Shown: one piece after another, positions 1-5,128 of the stretch
How the letters are laid out: the number at the start of each line of letters is the position of its first letter
Numbering within the stretch: the first letter of the stretch is position 1
Source: an uncultured Clostridia bacterium
GTDB lineage: Bacteria; Bacillota; Clostridia; Christensenellales; UBA1242
Length of the DNA: 5,128 nt
Direction: 5' to 3'
NCBI GenBank assembly: GCA_946612575.1
Contig: CAMOEU010000059.1
Location: 1 to 5,128 of the forward strand
Program-made: the position numbers and the translations under genes
Notes under the pieces: generated by a model
Databases searched by the model: none
What the model saw: the letters and a program-made list of their open reading frames with translations, nothing else
Told to the model about the DNA's origin: nothing

Positions 1-546
1 GATGTTTTGCTTGTCGGGATCGTTGATGCAGACCAGAGCTTGTATCAATCGGATTACCGCAGCATTGAAAGGACATTCCAACTTATCACTCAAGTTGCTG
101 GCCGTGCCGGAAGAGCTGAAAAGCAGGGGAAAGTTGTTTTGCAAACATACAGCCCAAGACACTATGTTTATAGATTTGCGGTCAACTATGACTATAAAGG
201 TTTTTTCAAAAAGGAAGCTAATTTGCGAAAAGTGACAAATTTCCCACCTTATGCAAGAATACTTCGAGTGCTTTTTTCGCATGAAAATGAAAAAACAGTG
301 GCACAGGAAACAAAACTATGCTATAATAAAATGCAAGAGATAAAAGAAAAGTATGAAAATGATTTTGTTTATTTTGATGTTATGAAAGCACCATTAAACA
401 AAATCAAAAACAAATTCCGCTATCAAATTATGATGAGATTCAAACTTGACAGGGCGGATGAGATTGAAAAACAGATTTTTGATTGTGTGCCAAATGACAC
501 AAAGTCAAGTGTTTTCTTTGAAGTGAATCCAAATAATTTAAGCTAG
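1..546 (+). CDS. priA: Primosomal protein N' (replication restart helicase PriA), C-terminal part
   Basis: PriA is the superfamily 2 DNA helicase that recognises stalled forks and reloads the replisome; it acts in the cytoplasm on branched DNA. The reading frame is open from base 1, so the gene begins upstream; 181 codons are present, about a quarter of a usual PriA of 730-800 residues. Visible residues 10-30 follow the PriA pattern ADxxL..(P)DxRxxERxFQL, and residues 31-38 are QVAGRAGR, the arginine-finger helicase motif VI. After it come the GKVVLQTYSP strand and the NFPPYAR segment (about 80-86) that opens the C-terminal domain. The end, FEVNPNNLS, matches the usual PriA terminus (D/E-x-N-P-x-x-L), so the 3' end is intact. 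The Pro of the usual PD pair is Ser here, a mild change. The zinc-binding and Walker A regions lie outside the window. The next gene starts 8 nt after the stop. Confidence 0.96.
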   Translation, partial: DVLLVGIVDADQSLYQSDYRSIERTFQLITQVAGRAGRAEKQGKVVLQTYSPRHYVYRFAVNYDYKGFFKKEANLRKVTNFPPYARILRVLFSHENEKTVAQETKLCYNKMQEIKEKYENDFVYFDVMKAPLNKIKNKFRYQIMMRFKLDRADEIEKQIFDCVPNDTKSSVFFEVNPNNLS

Positions 547-550
547 GGGG
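545..550 (+). promoter_or_regulatory. Ribosome binding site of the rhomboid gene, overlapping the priA stop
   Basis: AGGGGG lies 4 nt before the ATG at 555 and shares two bases with the priA TAG stop (544-546). An earlier ATG at 551 opens a frame that stops after five codons, so 555 is the only workable start. The overlap suggests that ribosomes finishing priA help initiate this gene. Confidence 0.7.
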
Positions 551-554
551 ATGT

Positions 555-1220
555 ATGAAATTTGTTGACGACAAAAATAAAGATGTAAAATGGTGGAACA
601 GAAACTATTTCTATATAGGGACAATTGCAATCGTTTTGCTCAATATTCTACTTTTTGCGTTTGCTGGAGACCGCTGGGAAGATTCATATCCTGTTGGGGA
701 AGGGAATTGGAGTGATATTTTTTACTTTAGACCGACTATAAGAGCTTTGTTAAATGCTTTTTCTCACTCAAACTGGCAACATGTGCTTTTGAATATGCTT
801 TGTTTTGCTGGAGTTGGCCTTTATATGGAAAGAAAAAAAGGAACTTTTGGGATTTTACTATATGTAATTTTGGGTGCTTATTTTAGTGGAATCGCAATTA
901 TTGCAAATAATTTATTTGTTAGTTATCATGGTTTTTCAGGAGTAAATTATTTTCTTTATGCAATTTTGATTATTGATTATTTCTTCTCATTTAGAAAAGA
1001 GACAAGAAACAAAACCAATATAATTTGGGGAGCAATTATACTTGCATTAATTTATCTTGCAATGTGTTTTGATGGTGGTACAAGTACATTTGGATTTAAA
1101 TGGTATCCAGTCGATCTAATGACAAATATGGGACACTATTCAAGTTTTGTTGTTGGAATTGTGCTTGGTCTTATCATTCAAACGACAAGAACACTTGCGG
1201 CAAAAGGAAAAATAAAATAA
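555..1220 (+). CDS. Rhomboid family intramembrane serine protease
   Basis: Predicted rhomboid protease of 221 residues, which cuts transmembrane substrates inside the cell membrane. Six hydrophobic segments can be seen, at about 19-38, 74-92, 98-117, 127-146, 155-171 and 192-209, the minimal bacterial rhomboid fold. The family signature is complete. FSHSNWQHVLLN (69-80) carries the HxxxN of helix 2 (H76, N80) and resembles E. coli GlpG. GFSG (126-129) gives the nucleophile S128, and GHYSSFVVGIVLG places the partner H194 in helix 6, so an active Ser-His dyad is expected. Loop 1 (39-60) is rich in acidic and aromatic residues. The basic tail (RTLAAKGKIK) is probably cytoplasmic. The gene sits between priA and def with gaps of 8 and 13 nt, so it is probably co-transcribed, but this is not a usual member of the cluster. 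The substrate is unknown. Family assignment is firm; the physiological role is not inferable here. Confidence 0.9.
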   Translation: MKFVDDKNKDVKWWNRNYFYIGTIAIVLLNILLFAFAGDRWEDSYPVGEGNWSDIFYFRPTIRALLNAFSHSNWQHVLLNMLCFAGVGLYMERKKGTFGILLYVILGAYFSGIAIIANNLFVSYHGFSGVNYFLYAILIIDYFFSFRKETRNKTNIIWGAIILALIYLAMCFDGGTSTFGFKWYPVDLMTNMGHYSSFVVGIVLGLIIQTTRTLAAKGKIK

Positions 1221-1225
1221 AGGAG
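1221..1225 (+). promoter_or_regulatory. Ribosome binding site of def
   Basis: AGGAG directly follows the rhomboid TAA stop and lies 8 nt before the ATG at 1234. This good Shine-Dalgarno match and spacing fix the def start. Confidence 0.8.
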
Positions 1226-1233
1226 AAAAGATA

Positions 1234-1710
1234 ATGGCAACAAGAAATATTGTTGAACTTGGAAATCCAACATTACGAAAAAAATCAAAGCCGGTTGTCG
1301 ATTTTGATGAAAATCTTGGTCAGCTTTTTGATGATATGCTTCAAACTATGAAAGAAAAAAATGGTATGGGTATTTCTGCTGTTCAAGTGGGTGTTTTAAG
1401 AAGAGCACTTATTGTGGAAATTGATCAAGGTAAATATCTTGAAGTTTGCAATCCTACCATTTTGGAAACAAAAGGCAAATGCAAAAATCAAGAAGGTTGT
1501 TTGAGTATCCCAGGTTTTTATACAGATGTCGAAAGACCATATTATGTGAAAATTGAAGCATATGACAGGCACGGCAAAAAGTTTGAATTTGAAGGTGAAG
1601 ATTATGTCGCAAGATGCATCTGTCACGAAATTGACCACCTAAACGGAATTTTGTTTGTTGATTACACAAAAGCCGGAAGGGATTATAAAAAGAAAAAAGG
1701 AGTGGAATAG
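1234..1710 (+). CDS. def: Peptide deformylase
   Basis: Removes the formyl group from the N-terminal methionine of nascent proteins at the ribosome exit; a metal-dependent hydrolase. At 158 residues it has the normal length of a short bacterial deformylase. All three family motifs are present: motif 1 as GMGISAVQ (44-51), motif 2 as EGCLS (87-91) with metal ligand C89, and motif 3 as HEIDH (131-135) with ligands H131 and H135 and catalytic E132. Motif 1 departs from the common GxGLAAPQ: Ser replaces the first Ala and Val replaces Pro, while the active-site Gln (Q51) is kept. The tail is Lys-rich (KAGRDYKKKKGVE). The stop codon abuts the fmt start with no spacer, so the enzymes that add and remove the formyl group are expected to be made together. 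The start is supported by AGGAG at 1221-1225. Confidence 0.97.
   Translation: MATRNIVELGNPTLRKKSKPVVDFDENLGQLFDDMLQTMKEKNGMGISAVQVGVLRRALIVEIDQGKYLEVCNPTILETKGKCKNQEGCLSIPGFYTDVERPYYVKIEAYDRHGKKFEFEGEDYVARCICHEIDHLNGILFVDYTKAGRDYKKKKGVE
1697..1702 (+). promoter_or_regulatory. Ribosome binding site of fmt, inside the def 3' end
   Basis: AAGGAG within the last def codons lies 8 nt before the fmt ATG at 1711, which immediately follows the def TAG. The arrangement TAGATG with an internal ribosome binding site suggests translational coupling. Confidence 0.75.
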
Positions 1711-2625
1711 ATGAAGGTTTTGTTTTTTGGCACACCATATTTTGCTGAAAAAATCTTAGAAAACCTGATTGCAAACAAAGTTGATGTTGTCGGGGTGGTT
1801 TGTCAAGAAGACAAGCCTGCTGGCAGGGGAAATAAAATGGTTTCTCCAAACATCGTTAATGTTGCAAAGTCTTTTTCATTGCCTGTTTATCAATTTGAAA
1901 AACTTTCTGCTCACATTGAAGACTTCAAAAACATTGATTATGACATTGCTGTCACAGCTTCTTATGGAAAATTTTTGCCTAAGAAACTTCTTGACATAAA
2001 GCCATGCATAAATGTTCATCCATCGCTTTTGCCAAAATATAGAGGAGCAACTCCAATTCAAACCGCACTTTTAAATGGTGACAAGTTTACTGGTGTTTCG
2101 ATTATGAAAACCGATGTTGGTATGGATGATGGGGATATATATACTCAAGAGAAAGTTGAGATTTCAGAAGAAGACAATTACACAACTTTGAGTGAAAAAT
2201 TGATTGAAGTGGGAAATCGACTTTTGATTGAAACATTACAAAAAATTGCTTCCGGAAGCGAAAAATTGACAAAACAAGACGAAAAAAATGCAACTTTCAC
2301 CAAAATGATTGAAAAAGAAGATGCAATTTTGGACTTTAATAATGATGTTGAAATTTTGGTCAACAAGACAAAAGCATTCTGCGAAAACCCTGTTTGTTTC
2401 TTCTTTTTGGGAGAAGACAGAATCAAAGTTTTTGATGCGAAAATTTTCAATAAAACTTGCGACTTTGAGATTGGAACAATAATCAAAGATAAAAAACATT
2501 TTCTTGTGCAAGCAAAAAATGGTGTTTTTGAGATTTTGACATGTCAGGCACCAGGTGGAAAGAAACTTTCTGCACAAAACTTTTTGAATGGTTATAGATT
2601 CAAGAGTATGGTGGTGGGCAGATGA
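1711..2625 (+). CDS. fmt: Methionyl-tRNA formyltransferase
   Basis: Transfers a formyl group from 10-formyl-tetrahydrofolate to Met-tRNA(fMet), producing the initiator tRNA for translation. At 304 residues it is close to the usual 305-320. The N-terminal formyltransferase fold opens with KVLFFGTPYFA (2-12). A tRNA-contacting loop of the form DKPAGRGNK follows at 34-42. The folate and catalytic region has SYGKFLP (84-90) and INVHPSLLPKYRG (100-112), with N101 and H103 as catalytic residues, then DVGMDDGD (135-142), where D139 aligns with the catalytic Asp of GLDTGD. The C-terminal anticodon-arm domain starts near TFTKMIEKEDAILDF (195-209) and ends with LTCQAPGGKKLSAQNFLNG, a good match to the family. 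It directly follows def and overlaps rlmN by 4 nt. No key residue is missing. In Bacillus the next gene is usually rsmB; here it is rlmN. Confidence 0.97.
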   Translation: MKVLFFGTPYFAEKILENLIANKVDVVGVVCQEDKPAGRGNKMVSPNIVNVAKSFSLPVYQFEKLSAHIEDFKNIDYDIAVTASYGKFLPKKLLDIKPCINVHPSLLPKYRGATPIQTALLNGDKFTGVSIMKTDVGMDDGDIYTQEKVEISEEDNYTTLSEKLIEVGNRLLIETLQKIASGSEKLTKQDEKNATFTKMIEKEDAILDFNNDVEILVNKTKAFCENPVCFFFLGEDRIKVFDAKIFNKTCDFEIGTIIKDKKHFLVQAKNGVFEILTCQAPGGKKLSAQNFLNGYRFKSMVVGR

Positions 2626-3650
2626 TTTTGGATTTGAATTATGAAGAAGTTGTTTCGTATGTTGAGAAACTTGGTTATCCAAAATTTAGGGCCAAGCAGC
2701 TTTATGAAGCAATGACACTTGGAAAATCTTTGGAAGAGATTTCAAATTTGCCAAAAGATTTTAAAGAAAAAATCAAGGATGAATATCCAAGATATGAAGT
2801 TGTCGCTCATCTTCATAGTAAGGATGAAACACAAAAGGCTGCACTGAAATTTCCTGATGGTAGCATTGTTGAGACAGTGCTCTTAAAATATAAATATGGC
2901 TATACAGTTTGTGTTTCCACACAAGTGGGATGTCGTATGGGCTGCAAATTTTGTGCTTCGACACTCAGTGGACTTATAAGAAATTTGTCAGCCGGAGAAA
3001 TTCTTTCTCAGGTGCTTTTTTACAACAAAATTTTGGGAGCAACACTTAAAGAAAGAAAAATCACAAACATTGTGCTTATGGGTTGTGGAGAACCACTTGA
3101 TAATTATGAAAATGTTTCGAAATTTCTTAAACTTGTTTCAAATCCAGATGGACTTAACATAAGCCCAAGAAATATTTCGCTTTCAACTTGCGGGATTGTA
3201 CCAAAAATTTATCAACTCGCAGATGATGGTTTTTCTGTCACATTGACAATTTCTTTGCATGCTCCAACAGATGAACTCAGAAAAAAGACAATGCCGATTG
3301 CAAATGCATATAAAATTGAAGAAATTTTGAAGGCTTGTGACTATTATTTTGAAAAGACTGGAAGAAGAGTCTATTTTGAATATGCACTCATCAGCGGAGT
3401 TAATGACACCGACGAACAAATTTTGACTTTGGCAAATTTGCTTAAGGGGAAAATGTGCCATGTGAATCTTATTCCACTCAATTCCGTCAAAGAAAGAAAT
3501 TTGATTGGAACGACAAGAAAAAGAGCATATGTTGTTGCTGGAAAACTTGAAAAACTTGGAATTTCAGCAACAGTTAGAAGAACAATGGGAGAAGATATTG
3601 AAGGAGCTTGCGGACAGCTTAGAAATCGTCTTGGAGGTCAAAATGAATAG
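2622..3650 (+). CDS. rlmN: Dual-specificity 23S rRNA (adenine-2503-C2) / tRNA (adenine-37-C2) methyltransferase RlmN
   Basis: Radical-SAM enzyme that methylates C2 of A2503 in 23S rRNA and of A37 in some tRNAs, tuning decoding and the peptide exit tunnel. At 342 residues it has the usual length. The N-terminal accessory domain (about 1-60) has KFRAKQLYEA and a LPKDFKE segment typical of the family. The Fe-S cluster motif CxxxCxxC is C104, C108, C111 in QVGCRMGCKFCAS. GEP (156-158) lies in MGCGEPLDN, with a Cys where many homologues have Met or Ser. SLHAP (211-215) and NLIPLN (282-287) follow. The methyl-carrying second Cys is C330 in GEDIEGACGQL, so the two-cysteine mechanism is intact. Cfr is less likely given the housekeeping context and the RlmN-like C-terminus. 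The ATG overlaps the fmt stop as ATGA; a weak GGTGG (2612-2616) may serve as ribosome binding site, so coupling to fmt probably matters. The 3' end overlaps rsgA by 8 nt. Confidence 0.96.
   Translation: MILDLNYEEVVSYVEKLGYPKFRAKQLYEAMTLGKSLEEISNLPKDFKEKIKDEYPRYEVVAHLHSKDETQKAALKFPDGSIVETVLLKYKYGYTVCVSTQVGCRMGCKFCASTLSGLIRNLSAGEILSQVLFYNKILGATLKERKITNIVLMGCGEPLDNYENVSKFLKLVSNPDGLNISPRNISLSTCGIVPKIYQLADDGFSVTLTISLHAPTDELRKKTMPIANAYKIEEILKACDYYFEKTGRRVYFEYALISGVNDTDEQILTLANLLKGKMCHVNLIPLNSVKERNLIGTTRKRAYVVAGKLEKLGISATVRRTMGEDIEGACGQLRNRLGGQNE
3633..3637 (+). promoter_or_regulatory. Ribosome binding site that fixes the rsgA start
   Basis: GGAGG inside the rlmN 3' end lies 5 nt before the ATG at 3643. 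It decides for 3643 over upstream in-frame starts such as 3505, which would encode residues unlike any RsgA N-terminus and overlap rlmN by about 146 nt. Confidence 0.85.
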
Positions 3651-4491
3651 GGGAAGACTTCTGAAAAAACAAGCGACAATTTTTTCTGTCGAACTTGAAG
3701 ATGGAAAAATTCTAGAATGTGTAGCAAGAAAAAATCTCAAAAAAGATGGCTTGTTTGTCGGGGACTTTGTTTTTGTTGATGAATATAATTCAATTTGCAA
3801 ACTTGACAAGAGAAAAAACATTCTTATTCGTCCACCAGTGGCAAACATAGACAAAATGTTTATTGTTGTGGCTCCAATTCCAAAGCCGGATTTATATACA
3901 GTGGACAAGATGCTTTTGTTTTGTGCAGTGAATGACATTGTGCCTGTTGTTTGCATAAACAAGAAGGATTTGGATGAGCAGTATTGCAAAAAAATTGAAT
4001 CCGTATATAAAAAAATTGCAAAAACAGTGATAATTTCAACAAAAGATTCAAGTTTTGAAAAACTTAAAAAACTTATTGATGGGGTTTGTGTTCTTGCAGG
4101 GCAGAGTGCTGTGGGAAAGTCTTCAATCATAAATGCTCTCAAGGGAAGTGAAGTTGCGAAAGTTGACACATTCAGCAAAAAAGTTGAAAGAGGAAAGCAG
4201 ACAACTAGGACTGTCGAACTTTATCAGTTTGGGCAAAATAGATATTTGGCAGACACTGCAGGTTTTTCAAAACTTGATGAGAGTTTGCTCAATTTGGAAG
4301 TGAATGAAGTAAAATCTTATTATCCAGAATTTTTGGAATTTGCTCAAAACTGCAAATATAAATCTTGTCTGCACACAAATGACAGAGATTGTGCTGTTTG
4401 TGAAGCTGTTAAAAATGGAAAAATTTCGCAGGAAAGATATCAAAATTACAAAAAATTGATAGAAGTTTTGCAATCGCTTAAAAAGTTTTGA
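3643..4491 (+). CDS. rsgA: Small ribosomal subunit biogenesis GTPase RsgA
   Basis: Circularly permuted GTPase that checks late maturation of the 30S decoding centre and helps release assembly factors. From ATG 3643 it is 282 residues, slightly shorter than Bacillus homologues of about 298. The N-terminal OB-fold (about 1-65) begins GRLLKKQATIF. The GTPase motifs come in permuted order: G4 NKKD (106-109), G1 GQSAVGKS (153-160), switch I RGKQTTR (183-189) and G3 DTAG (204-207). The C-terminal zinc site is C237-x4-C242-x-H244-x5-C250, complete. Two oddities: switch I has Gln at 186 where the family pattern RG(R/K)HTT has His, and G3 has Ala instead of the usual Pro of DTPGF. The start overlaps the rlmN stop by 8 nt. 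In Bacillus and Clostridia a PP2C phosphatase and a PASTA kinase gene normally lie between rlmN and rsgA; they are absent here. Confidence 0.96.
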   Translation: MNRGRLLKKQATIFSVELEDGKILECVARKNLKKDGLFVGDFVFVDEYNSICKLDKRKNILIRPPVANIDKMFIVVAPIPKPDLYTVDKMLLFCAVNDIVPVVCINKKDLDEQYCKKIESVYKKIAKTVIISTKDSSFEKLKKLIDGVCVLAGQSAVGKSSIINALKGSEVAKVDTFSKKVERGKQTTRTVELYQFGQNRYLADTAGFSKLDESLLNLEVNEVKSYYPEFLEFAQNCKYKSCLHTNDRDCAVCEAVKNGKISQERYQNYKKLIEVLQSLKKF

Positions 4492-4515
4492 TTTTATTTG
4501 AAAGTTTGTTATAAT
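4488..4515 (+). promoter_or_regulatory. Predicted sigma-A type promoter for rpe
   Basis: TATAAT at 4510-4515 is a perfect -10 box and is preceded by TGT (4507-4509), giving the extended -10 form TGnTATAAT. TTGATT at 4488-4493 matches four of six consensus -35 bases, with a 16-bp spacer. The -35 box overlaps the rsgA stop codon. Transcription would be expected to start near 4522, leaving a leader of about 17 nt before the rpe ATG. It lies in the largest intergenic gap of the window (47 nt). Prediction from sequence only. Confidence 0.7.
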
Positions 4516-4527
4516 GCATTCGTTTTT

Positions 4528-4535
4528 AGGAGAGG
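4528..4535 (+). promoter_or_regulatory. Ribosome binding site of rpe
   Basis: AGGAGAGG contains two overlapping Shine-Dalgarno cores: AGGAG ends 6 nt before the ATG at 4539, and GAGG ends 3 nt before it. The first has the better spacing. With the promoter just upstream, this suggests strong independent expression. Confidence 0.75.
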
Positions 4536-4538
4536 AAA

Positions 4539-5128
4539 ATGAAAAAAGCTGTTGATATTGCTGTTTCTACCGACCCAGTTTCTGACTATCAAAACATAAT
4601 TGAATATGCAAAATCACTCCAAGGAGTGGCAGATTTTTTGCACTGCGACATTATGAATCAAAATTTTGTGGAGAAAAACACATACGATTACAATTTGCTT
4701 AAAAACATAAATCGAAACACTTTAATTATGCTTGATGTTCACATTATGGCAAACGAGCCTTATGATGATATTGAAAAATATATGGATGCAGGTGCAAACA
4801 TTCTTACATTGCACTATGAAGCATTTTCTGACAAACAGGACCTTGTTGATGCCATTAATTTAATCAAAGAAAAGGGTGGGCTTGCAGGAATTGCAATAAA
4901 ACCAGCAACAACTTTCAAAGAAGTTAAGTCTTATGCTTTCAATGCAGATGTCATTCTTGTTATGGGTGTTGAGCCTGGCAGGTCTGGACAAGTTATGAAA
5001 GAAGAAATGATCGATAAGGTGCGAGAAATCAACAAATTCCGCGAAGAAAACAATCTTAATTTCAAAATCGAATTTGATGGCGGAGTCAATGTTGACAATG
5101 CAAAAACCTTGATTGATGCTGGTTGTGA
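4539..5128 (+). CDS. rpe: Ribulose-phosphate 3-epimerase-like protein, 3' end outside window
   Basis: TIM-barrel epimerase expected to interconvert ribulose-5-phosphate and xylulose-5-phosphate in the pentose phosphate pathway. 196 codons are present with no stop before the window edge; usual length is 215-225, so roughly 20-30 residues are missing. The catalytic and metal residues can be placed: H35 and D37 in LHCDIM, H68 in DVHIM, and D180 in EFDGGV. Further matches are AGANILTLHYEA (84-95), AGIAIKPAT (116-124) and VMGVEPG (141-147). Several conserved loops differ from typical Rpe: DIMNQNFVEKN instead of DxMDGxFVPN, and EPGRSGQ (145-151) instead of NPGFGGQ, and the N-terminus is hard to align with the usual PSILSAD. 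The position after rsgA is the normal rpe position in Bacillota, which supports the call. A related sugar-phosphate epimerase, for example allulose-6-phosphate 3-epimerase, cannot be excluded. Confidence 0.85.
   Translation, partial: MKKAVDIAVSTDPVSDYQNIIEYAKSLQGVADFLHCDIMNQNFVEKNTYDYNLLKNINRNTLIMLDVHIMANEPYDDIEKYMDAGANILTLHYEAFSDKQDLVDAINLIKEKGGLAGIAIKPATTFKEVKSYAFNADVILVMGVEPGRSGQVMKEEMIDKVREINKFREENNLNFKIEFDGGVNVDNAKTLIDAGC

Noticed and set aside
2..235. 77-codon plus-strand frame at the left edge
   Set aside because: It overlaps priA in another frame and has no family features; the priA frame carries motif VI.
551..568. Alternative ATG at 551 for the gene after priA
   Set aside because: The frame reaches a stop after five codons; the rhomboid frame starts at 555.
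2248..2259. Perfect 12-nt palindrome GCTTCCGGAAGC inside fmt
   Set aside because: About one such palindrome is expected by chance in a window of this size, and it sits in a coding loop with no partner copy seen.
2266..2271. TTGACA inside fmt as a possible -35 box
   Set aside because: I saw no convincing -10 box at the right distance, and it lies mid-gene; such strings are frequent in this AT-rich coding sequence.
3505..3642. N-terminal extension of rsgA by 46 codons upstream of 3643
   Set aside because: It lies wholly inside rlmN, is Glu/Leu/Lys-rich and unlike RsgA N-termini, while GGAGG at 3633-3637 and the OB-fold start point to 3643.
3564..4178. 204-codon open frame on the minus strand opposite rsgA
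   Set aside because: It is Ser/Phe-rich with no recognisable domain, lies antisense to a clear gene, and looks like a compositional shadow. The other minus-strand frames were rejected for the same reason.
4471..4538. Possible transcription terminator after rsgA
   Set aside because: The region is AT-rich with short T runs, but I see no G+C-rich stem followed by a T tract.
1..5128. CRISPR array, insertion sequence, tRNA/rRNA gene, toxin-antitoxin or phage defence system
   Set aside because: No direct-repeat array, inverted terminal repeats, RNA gene or accessory defence protein was seen; apart from short intergenic spacers (the largest about 47 nt) the space is filled by recognised genes.

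Overview
The window is a tightly packed block of seven genes, all on the plus strand. It is AT-rich (about one third G+C, judged by eye). The genes use ATG starts after AGGAG-type ribosome binding sites, and TGA works as a stop, for example where fmt and rsgA end. The order priA - (insert) - def - fmt - rlmN - rsgA - rpe is a shortened form of the Bacillota housekeeping cluster known from Bacillus subtilis and Clostridia (priA-def-fmt-rsmB-rlmN-prpC-prkC-rsgA-rpe). The source is therefore probably a low-G+C, Clostridia-like bacterium. Normal use of TGA argues against a mycoplasma-type genetic code.

Layout: 1-546 is the C-terminal quarter of the replication restart helicase PriA (5' end outside the window). 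555-1220 is a six-helix membrane protein with all the hallmarks of an active rhomboid serine protease. 1234-1710 is peptide deformylase and 1711-2625 methionyl-tRNA formyltransferase. 2622-3650 is the radical-SAM 23S rRNA/tRNA methyltransferase RlmN. 3643-4491 is the circularly permuted GTPase RsgA. 4539-5128 is the first 196 codons of a ribulose-phosphate 3-epimerase-like TIM barrel that runs off the right edge. There is no gene-free stretch longer than 50 bases.

Function: def and fmt are the two ends of the N-formyl-methionine cycle, and rlmN and rsgA act on ribosome maturation and accuracy, so the core of the block supports translation. Junctions are very short: 8 nt, 13 nt, 0 nt, a 4-nt overlap and an 8-nt overlap. 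This predicts one co-transcribed, translationally coupled unit. The only gap with room for a promoter is before rpe, and it holds a good extended -10 promoter, so rpe can probably be transcribed on its own.

I found no exotic or clearly undescribed multi-gene system. The points worth a second look are the rhomboid gene inserted between priA and def, the absence of rsmB, prpC/stp and prkC from their usual places, a Gln in RsgA where the family normally has a switch I His, and an Rpe homologue that keeps its catalytic residues but has altered substrate-side loops.
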